Shown: positions 55,831 to 64,000 of the stretch, in pieces | Layout: every line of letters starts with the position of its first letter | How positions within the stretch are numbered: the first letter of the stretch is position 1 | Assembly (NCBI GenBank): GCA_003255025.1 | Contig: QANY01002825.1 | Coordinates: 124,001 to 188,000 of the forward strand | Direction of reading: 5' to 3' | Source of the DNA: Datisca glomerata | Taxonomy: Eukaryota > Streptophyta > Magnoliopsida > Cucurbitales > Datiscaceae | Length of the DNA stretch: 64,000 nt | Program-made: the position numbers and the translations under genes | Notes under the pieces: generated by a model | Told to the model about the DNA's origin: nothing | Seen by the model: the letters and a program-made list of their open reading frames with translations, nothing else | Databases searched by the model: none

Positions 55831-58800
55831 GTCTCGAAGCTTAAGCGTGTGAAGTAGGCCCTTCCTGTCCTTTCCTGATTGTAGGACTGTGGAACAAGAT
55901 AAGCAAGTTAGCTCAATAAGCAGCGGCTACTACTATGAGTAACTGCTCTATTGTTCTAGTCCCTTCGGTCTTTAAACAAGGGATTGTTATCCTCCAATGA
56001 TACACTCATTGAGGAAAGGAATAGGATCTACTACTAGCTGTTTACTAGTAGCTTTTCCTGTGCTGTGGTATTTGATGAGTGACACTTTAGTTGGGATTTG
56101 AGAACACTCTTACTGAGTGGACCAAGGCAGGCATGGATTGTACTGTATACCATTTACCCGAACAAGCCTTCGATTAAATTTTTACACAGCGTGCTTCAAG
56201 ACTGGAAGGGGTGGGCATCTAGTTCATTAGCAAAACAAACCATAGACTATCTTTCAGCTAGGTTGCTTGTAGTGATCGAGGCAACGAGAGACGCTCCAAT
56301 CGTCGCCAGATGACACAAGAGCCCTTCCTTCATTCAGGGTGGGTCCCAGCGGAATCATAGTATAATGTATGGTGACTGTAGGAAACTATTGAATTGAGCT
56401 TACACAGTCGAGTGGAGTATACAAAATGAACGAGCGGAGCTGAGACTAAGGTGACCTGGGCCTATAAGCCATGAAGCTCTTACGAAGCTAGCCAAGGAGC
56501 TCGAAACCTGCGAGTGGAGTAAGACGGAGCCAGGATATCTAAGAGGACGCTCCACGTTGATATGAAATAGCAAGCTAGGGTTCTACTAAGTATGAGTAAG
56601 ACCTAGCAGATGGATAACAATTCACATTTTTCTTTCCGGTGGTCGCTAGTTAGGCTATAGCTGCTAGCTAGAGATAGCTATGTGAGACCGACCGCCCATC
56701 CAGGAAAAGGAACTATAGATAAGGCTGGTGGCAACAAAATGGAATTCTTTGGTGTGAGATAGCTATCCATAGCCTGATAATGAAGAACCTGGTTGTCCCC
56801 ACATGATTGGCTAGTCCCCTGGCCAGATGAATCTACCTCATAAGCCATGGGCGGCTTTGGGTGTACCATTTATTTGGCTATGACTTGGTCCTTCGATGCA
56901 GCTACGTATGCTCTTGGTTTTTTCAGCATGGTCGGAAGGTGGGCAAAATAAAATAGTCGACTTTAGAATGAGGTGGGGAAGGCGGTGAGGCGAGAGAACG
57001 ATCCAGCTCTCACCCTCACGGCTTTTTCTTAATAAACAGGGGGCTCTAATAACATCTATTAGTACAGACATATGAGAAGGTTAGTAAGACAGACTACTAA
57101 TAGAATATATCAAATGGTAGATAAGGCGATTGGTAATGAGTAAGACAGATATCTATTATCTTGTATGGTAGATAAGGCGATCGGAGATCGTCGTCGTCCT
57201 CACTCTGTTCACCTCTCTCCAATGCAATCGTTATATAGACGCTCGTGTCTGATTATAATCAAACCTAACTCTTATAGCCTGGCTCTTCTACGTCGCCCTC
57301 ACTCCGCTCGCCTTTTTTCTCAGAAAGGCTGTTAGTCGATTATTCCCTATAGCTTCCTGGTCCACCATTATAAAAAGAATGAATAATTACATAACGTGCT
57401 CCATGAAGGCCATTTATCGTGGTTGTAAGGGGCCACCAGGTTCTCATTCCATTTCGTGTACTCACTTCGATCGTCGAAGCTCGGGTTGCCATATTCAATT
57501 AATTGGTCTCAAAAGGGAGCTCTCGTGCTTTCTTTCATCATATCTTTCCTCCCCTCCTAAATTTCTTCATCATTCCGCCCAATGTATATGGTATATGTGT
57601 CTATTATCCCTATTTCTCTACTAGCTGCAGGATTTCCCACTGTCCCTCGTGCTTGGCATCGGTCTTTGATTATTGATATTTACTTTGATCTTACTCGTTG
57701 GAGACTTCCTTTGATCCAGATCTCTCTGAGCCAAATCCACTTGGCAATGTAAGTGACAAACCCAAGCAAGACCCGGGTCGCCAACGGAAGGTATGAATAT
57801 GATAGATTTTATTCTCATATGTTATTAATGACTAATGACTGGACGAACAAGAAATATAGCAAGAAATATAGTAGGCCTGCCTGCCATCACCTGCCCACCC
57901 AAGCTTCTATGTTTTAAACCCTCCGACCTTGTTCGATATAGTGAATGAGAACGCGGGGGAAGCACTTCTCAATCTTATGACTATCTATTTATTCGACCAG
58001 TAACAAACATATTCAACCCGAATCTTTGTTCACTTCTCAAACTCTCACTCAATGGAGAGTACTGCGTATCGCCTGGCATTAAAAACACCACACCGGGTTG
58101 AAAGGAGGAATTCTTGTCAATTGATGGTGGAAAAAAAGAATGGTCTTATTCTACATGGCCAACAAGACCATAAGCAAGAAATTTAGCACACACAGTCGGT
58201 ACTCTTCAATAATTGGTTAGGCCTTGCCTTACTTATATGTGTCCTCAACTAAATAAAATCAATTTAGGAACTACTTCACTAGCTCATCTGAACGAGCGAA
58301 AAAGCTGCAATTCAAAAGGAATAGCTCAAGGGGACCTACGTGGCTGCCGGTGCATGATACATTGCTCTTTGTCAAGGAGTTGCATCGGACCGAAACCTCG
58401 CAACCACTTTCCACCGAAGGGAAAGTCTTCCAAAAGGTAAAGTATGGTTATTCTTATAAAATAAGTACAACCCACTGCTCCCTAAGCTAAGATAGCAATA
58501 GCGCGGGAAGAGAAAGTAGAATAATCAACTGAAGCATGGCGCATCAACGGATGCAGCAGAAAGAGAGGAATAAGATATCGATGAAGCCGAATAATAAATA
58601 TAAAAAAGACAAAGGAAGCAGCGTTCTCCCCGAGCAGCATCCCCTAAATGAGTATGTGGTTGGTTAGATTTAGCTACACCGGCCCCAACCAGCCAATGAA
58701 ATAGAATACATGTCTAAGAAAGGCTCGATCGAATCGACCATGAGATCTACTTTTTGAAGAGCGGTAAGACAGAATTGGACAAATAAGAGTGCTCCACCGT

Positions 58801-61800
58801 GGGCTTGTTCTTGGCCACCCCATTGTTGTGTAGTTTAGTTTCATTTTACATCTGGTACGACCATACTTGCTTGTTCAATTATTGATATCTCTCAACCTGT
58901 GGCTAAAGTCACCCATGCGCTCGAACGGCCTTTAATGGAATGGGTACTCGAGACCACCCCACCCTAAATAAACACTGGTGGAATTAACCCTAAGGCACCC
59001 CTTTATTGATTGGTCAAAGATCGGTGACTACAAGAAAAGGAATACCTTAGCGTGCCCTTACTCTAGTTCTAAATAAAGCTCTTTCACGCTCTTGGTCGGG
59101 CCTGTAAAAAGTTTCTAAAAAATGCTTTATTTTTGACCTAGGGAGAAAATCCCCTGCTTAAGTCAGTGCGTGAATCCCTTTATTTAGAAAGCAAAGCAAT
59201 CCTTTACTTTACCTGTATCATTAGTAGTCAATCCATCCACAAATTCCTTTATTTTAATATATCTCCCCACTTTGTTCCCGGCTTTGAATTCACGATAGAT
59301 CTTAGCCACGTCTATGGTCGACAACTGAAAGCCTTTTGCCCATATTGGCCTTCACTCCAAACGATCAGTTCGAATCTGCTTCCGCAATTGGAAATTAATT
59401 GGATAAGCTGTGGTCATTTGTAGGCTCACTCACCTCTAGCTCTTCTTCTTTAGGATGAAACCCTCGCCCTTGCTGAACCTGTGTCCTGAATTGAATAGCT
59501 CATCGTCCTCAATTTAGTCACCTCAGTCTTCCTTGACCTTGGTTTAGTTTGATTCCACGCGAACTGCTAATGCGGCTGTGGCTGGTTGAGGTGTCGCTCT
59601 TCTTTCTGATGCGGAAGCCCCTTTTTTCGAAAGTGAGAGCACTAGCACCGTCTAACTCCACTGGTACTATTCATATCTATATGGATTGTGTGTGTTTTCT
59701 CCCTGATTGAATGACTTTGGTACCTTGCAGAATGACCTCTAAACATAAAAATGACGACTTCTATCTGAAAAGCGTCTGATAGGTCAGTGGCCGGTCTAAA
59801 TTGATGGGCGATGATTATAGGTTTTCACATCCTAAGCGCCCATCTTTGAGAACAAAAAGTAGGATGAATTTCTTGCTTCCTTCCATATTGGCGTCATCCG
59901 ATCTTGTTTAGCAATTCAAAAAATAGAAGGCTCGAAATAAGGGGTCAAAGGAATTTATCCGCTCTCGAGCCTCCGATTGATTTCCTACCTTCGTCGTAAA
60001 GAGGATCTTTCCCACGCTAAGCGCACTACTCCCAAGAAAGGTCAGGAGAACCTTTGGGAATCCATCCCACGGTAAATCTGCCTCTATGATCCACGCTAAA
60101 GACAGGAGTTGAATGATCTCCTTTATTTAACCATGCCGTATATGTTTATAAGCTCAGCTTGGCCCCTGTTTGAACTTATGAGATTGAGAGAGAGATGGGG
60201 AAGTAAGCGAAGCTGTTTAAGTAAGAGTTACCTAATTGATTGAATACCATTCAATTTCCTATAAGAGCATACTCATTTCCGCAACACAATTTCATTGCCT
60301 TTTATGCGGCTCCTTTAATTGCTAATCTTATTCCACCCGAAGGCTAGTTAAAAAGTCATTGACGCATATGCCACAAAGAGCAGTATTTGAATCTGTATCT
60401 GATGAGGATACTGCTGTAGCGGCTGAGTTTGTGGTAGTATGAATTCATTCCCTCCTTGATGTAGATCATTTTCTGCCTAAGAGAATGGCGAGTTTACTCG
60501 GAGCAGGCTTCCCCAAAGCCTTACAGTAAAGGTATGTAATCCTTTTCTTCTAATTAGCCTCAAGGGTAGCTCATACGCCCTCTTCCCATTCATCTTTCCT
60601 TTGGGATGAGAAAATTATGCTCTCTCTAATATGAGGGTCTGAAAGAGGGTAACTCTCTTTCGAAGAGTTAGCAGGGTAAGGGCTTAGAATCGAAGATAAT
60701 TCGCAAGAAAGAAGAAGTCAGTGAGTCTAATGGAATTCTTGATATAATATGCTCATTTTTCAAGAATAGGTGGTTTGAGAATACGTTGTTGTCTTTGAAA
60801 GAAGAAGGAGTTACAGAAAGAAAAAATCAAGAGTAGGGGGTTGGGTTTGAAAGAAATAGTTGTAGATGTTATGAACTTAACTGTACTGCTGCATTCCGTA
60901 AAGTCTTATTCTCTTACGAAAGAACGTATTCTCTTCCGAAAAGAAGAGAGGCATCTTCGGGTAGTTAGCAGCAAGTAGTAAATCTGGGGGTTTGGGGACC
61001 GCAGCCCCCCATGTAAGCAGTAACCATGTTCTCGTGGCGGTGCCTTTCTTATTGATTTGGTAGAGGTGGCTTTCTTGGTTTAAAGAATCTCTCTTAGAGG
61101 TTAGATCTCTCGTAAGTGAGTAAGGTAGTGCTAACTATCTTCACTACATGAGAGCAAGTAAGCAAGTAGTGGCAGTGTGCATGTCTGTCTTTTGAATGTC
61201 TGTTGATGGCGGTGTGCATGAATGTGTTGATTGTGGATAACCCTTTTTTTTCTGCCGGAGGCAGTAAGTTAGCAAGAGGGGTGAAGCAGGCTAGCGATTC
61301 AACTATTACGCTCTAGTAGTAAGCTGATAGTCGCTATCTTCTCTTAGGTAGTAGCACATGGGAGTAGCAACAATTTGACTCCCGAGAGGCATAAGAAAGA
61401 AGGGGCGAAGCGCTAGTTCGTGGGAATAGTCTTTTCCTGGGTATACCTCATCACCCAGCATCTATCTCACGAACAAGCAGTCCCATAGAGCGTTAACTAT
61501 CAATTGAATAAGAGAAGAAAGATCGTAACGAGATTTTTGATTAGTTAGCACTACCTCGATGCGACAAAATAAGAGTAAGAAAGCAGCAAATCCTTCCTTC
61601 AACTATGGCAGTGAAAGCAGAATCCGAATCTGCCTTTAGGGCTAGCACTTGTGATTGTTCAAAAATAAATTTCCCTGAAGCTGGAAATTTCAACTCAGAG
61701 ATTTCCTGGTCTTTCTCGCCTTTCACTACTATGCCTTTCATCGTGAACTACTAAATCGACTCCTAAGAGAAAGATATCCTTTTGGCTTTCTCGGGTCCGG

Positions 61801-61984
61801 GCTAATTCTTTGTCAAGCACGAATTATTCCTTTAGTCGATCAATTCCTTTAAGGGATCTACTACGGAAATTGAACAAGACCGATACCTATTAATCATGTT
61901 GACTATCATCAAGCATACTAGCATAGCATGAAGCCTACCACCCTACCTGAAAGCATTCTCTCTATCCAAAAGCCTACCATCGAC
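55831..61984. other. Long spacer without recognisable genes
   Basis: About 6.1 kb with only short, unassigned frames. An imperfect direct repeat lies at 57110-57185: ATGGTAGATAAGGCGAT occurs twice about 52 bp apart, each after GTAAGACAGA-type sequence. No RNA gene was seen. Confidence 0.4.
57075..57185 (+). repeat. Imperfect tandem repeat of about 52 bp
   Basis: Two units each contain GAGTAAGACAGA- or TTAGTAAGACAGA-like sequence and then ATGGTAGATAAGGCGAT. The spacing is about 52 bp. Confidence 0.7.
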
Positions 61985-62400
61985 ACCATAGCATCTTCTG
62001 AGCCTGGCCGAGTGGCTCGGAAGGACTGCTCCATGTCCCATAGAAGGTTTCCAGTTCCTTTGCGTCTCGGGCGCCATTATAGCATGTTCGGGCACCCCAA
62101 TCCAACTAGGGGCATCCACGTCCCCAACTCTTCCATTCCCAATGGCCCTCTTAACCACATTTACTTCTGTTGTAAGGTCCGTAATCTGGGCGTTGAGCAC
62201 ATCAATGGAACTCAAAATATCCTAGAAAGACTTGCCCACTCAAGGTGGCTTTTCTTAATGGACTCTACCAAATAGTCCAAACCTACGATGCCCTCAATCT
62301 CATCTACCATTTCCTCTAGACGAGTAAGACGTTCATGGTATGTACCTTTCTCTGGTAGCTCCTCGCCAGTAATCTCCACATTTGACATCATCGCTTCACA
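61985..62400 (-). mobile_element. Ty3/gypsy retrotransposon fragment, gag N-terminal part
   Basis: On the minus strand: MMSNVEITGEELPEKGTYHE and a Leu/Glu-rich coiled segment (RLTRLEEMVDEIEGI), a stop, then LNAQITDLTTEVNVVKRAI. Then, in another frame, comes GARDAKELET. This is the layout of plant gypsy Gag before the retrotransposon gag domain (DNLTTEVQLLKRA, NGARDAKELENF). Frame changes and stops are present. It may belong to the same family as the pol fragment at 49850 but is not contiguous with it. Confidence 0.7.
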
Positions 62401-64000
62401 GCGTGGATCTGATAGAGTGTTATAATGAGGTGAGGCTCTGAAAGAGTCTAAGATAGCGTCCGAGCGAGCGACAGTAAGCGCAGCGAGTGAATTGTTGAAT
62501 GCTGTGAACGCTGCAAGTGAATATATGAAGAAGATTGTTAGGGCTTCTACAAGCTAGGAGAGAGTGGGTGTACCATTTTCTGGGCATCGAAGTGGTGAGA
62601 TCGAAGAGTGGTCTTTTCCTTGGAAGTATGCACTGGATGGATTATCAAAAAAGCTGAATGATAGGATGCAAACCATGTCACTTTCTTATTGAGCAAAATC
62701 ACGGCTTGATGCATGATATGGATGGTGATCTTGTTGATGCTACGGTGTATAGGAGACTAATTGTGACAGTTGAGATACCTTAAAATCACCCGACCAGAAT
62801 TGTATATGCTGGTTGTGTTGTGAGTAAATTCATGGAGAAGCCCAGAAAAGAAAACTTAGATGCAGTTTAAAGGAGACTTAGGTATATTCCAGGCAAGGGT
62901 CTCATGCTATCTTTTGACAACACATTTCATATCACAGGATGCCGCTGAAAAATGCTAGAAGCTAGTGCCAGCTTAGCTGCTCTAGCAAGCCAGCAAGCTA
63001 GTGGCATTAGCGTCTTACCCTTAAGTGAGTAAGAGCTTCTTCCCTCGCTCCACTCACCTTTACTTACCTAGCGGACTAGCGTCGGCGTACTTCGACCATT
63101 CTATCTTTAATTCTTTGGTTTGTGTGAAGTTGAGTTCTATTTTTTTGTGCGAGATTCTGATTTTAGATGCATCATTGAATATCATTTTTCATTTCCCTTA
63201 GGTGAGGGGCTTTAGAGGGAATAGGGTTGAACGTCTTTCTGTCTTCTGGGCTTGGGCTTGAACAACTAGTAGCTCCACCCTAGTTGAAGCTTCCATCTCT
63301 AGTTAAGGCATTTCGGCGGAAGGTTGCTTAAACTAGGCTCGGGCTTGGATAGCCAGGTCAGCTCTCTCAATCAGCCAAGGCTGCAGCTGTCGGTTAGGGA
63401 TTCATGTTGCCGGGAGCCTAAACAAAGGAATGGTGTTTTCTGGTTCTGGTAGCTACTCTATATTCTTACGTTTTTCATTAGGTATCACTTGTCTAACAGC
63501 TAAAGGCAAGAAGGCAAGGTCTTAATCACCGCTTTAGTCGAATGCCGAAGGCGATTGAGGATAAAATCAAGCATTAAAGACAGACACCATTGAATTCTCA
63601 AATTGAGCCCCCATTTAGTATTAGTCGTAAGCCAAGCGGTATTTGAATATCTTAAGTTAGCTAGTTTGGTGATTGTCTTGATCTGATCAGCTTGCCCGAG
63701 TTTGGTTTTTCCAAGTCGCAGCCTAGTTTTGAAAGGGAGAATAGGATATTCATTCAACTAGTCTTGTCTGAAAGGTTAGCAAAGTCTTGTTCTTAGCAGT
63801 TCTTCCTATTTGTTTAGGGGGTGTGATAAAAACACAACACACACACTATGGCTTGAGTCGGCCTCTCCTTGTCCCTTGCCTTTCTGCCTTCCTTTATTTG
63901 GAATGAATTCATCTCAAAAGAAAGAGCTAGCGAACCACACTAATTCCATTCCAATTCTCTCAGACAGAGCAGGATAGCTACCATCAAGCTGCCCCTTTAG
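62401..64000. other. Spacer to the window end
   Basis: No gene recognised. The 85-codon frame at 63500 (minus) has no family signature. Confidence 0.35.

Noticed and set aside
60910..60918. CGTAAGAGA on the minus strand, the plant mitochondrial promoter nonamer
   Set aside because: No gene or RNA follows on that strand, and a nonamer match in 64 kb can be chance.
1..64000. CRISPR arrays, rRNA genes, ribosomal-protein genes of mitochondrial type
   Set aside because: None seen: no regular spacer-repeat array, no rrn5, rrn18 or rrn26 landmarks, and the only ribosomal-protein sequences are chloroplast rpl2 and rpl23.

Overview
This is plant (almost certainly angiosperm) mitochondrial DNA, or a copy of it. 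The evidence is pieces of nad1 and nad2 split by group II introns, sdh3, nad4L, atp4, cox2, ccmC and nad9 homologues, ACG codons where plants make AUG by RNA editing, chloroplast-derived segments, fragments of nuclear retrotransposons, and very long spacers without recognisable genes. Real coding sequence is a small part of the 64 kb. No rRNA gene, ribosomal-protein gene of mitochondrial type, CRISPR array or bacterial-style operon was seen.

Layout. 1-3739 (minus strand): sdh3, then nad2 exons 1 and 2 around a cis group II intron; the sequence after exon 2 should be the 5' half of the trans-spliced nad2 intron 2. 3740-24660: spacer with a Ty1/copia RNase H fragment (about 9.4-9.85 kb), trnH, trnE, a LINE-like scrap, a plant-mobile-domain fragment, a copia RT-RNase H fragment with part of its LTR, a trnC-GCA of neither usual mitochondrial nor chloroplast type, and a mitovirus RdRp fragment. 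24665-25409: a promoter-like repeat and a broken nad9. 26163-28411: a chloroplast segment trnP-trnW-petG-petL-psbE-psbF-psbL-psbJ in chloroplast order. 30086-31540: copia protease-integrase scrap. 33905-34292: nad1 exon 1 with a stop. 35170-35244: psbC scrap. 41407-42106: cox2 with a stop and only the 5' part of its last intron, preceded by the same repeat as nad9. 47061-48150: a group II intron type reverse transcriptase relic. 48707-49784: nad4L and a dead atp4. 49850-51240: Ty3/gypsy pol scrap. 51440-53761: frameshifted ccmC fused to a chloroplast trnI-rpl23-rpl2 segment. 55395-55830: LINE endonuclease scrap. 61985-62400: gypsy gag scrap.

The main observation is that essentially every gene-like unit is damaged, and in ways C-to-U editing cannot repair. 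nad1 exon 1, cox2 and atp4 have in-frame stops; ccmC and nad9 are frameshifted. sdh3 and nad4L are open but have lost conserved functional residues (probable haem-ligand His to Tyr; membrane Glu36 to Lys). Most of the tRNAs have stem mismatches. Many of the changes read as C to T or G to A. This fits a non-functional copy of mitochondrial DNA: a nuclear insertion (NUMT) decaying by cytosine deamination, or foreign or duplicated mtDNA kept without selection. The sequence alone does not decide between them.

All statements about ancestral residues rest on recalled family sequences, not on a database search. Exon ends and the limits of repeat or transposon fragments are by eye.
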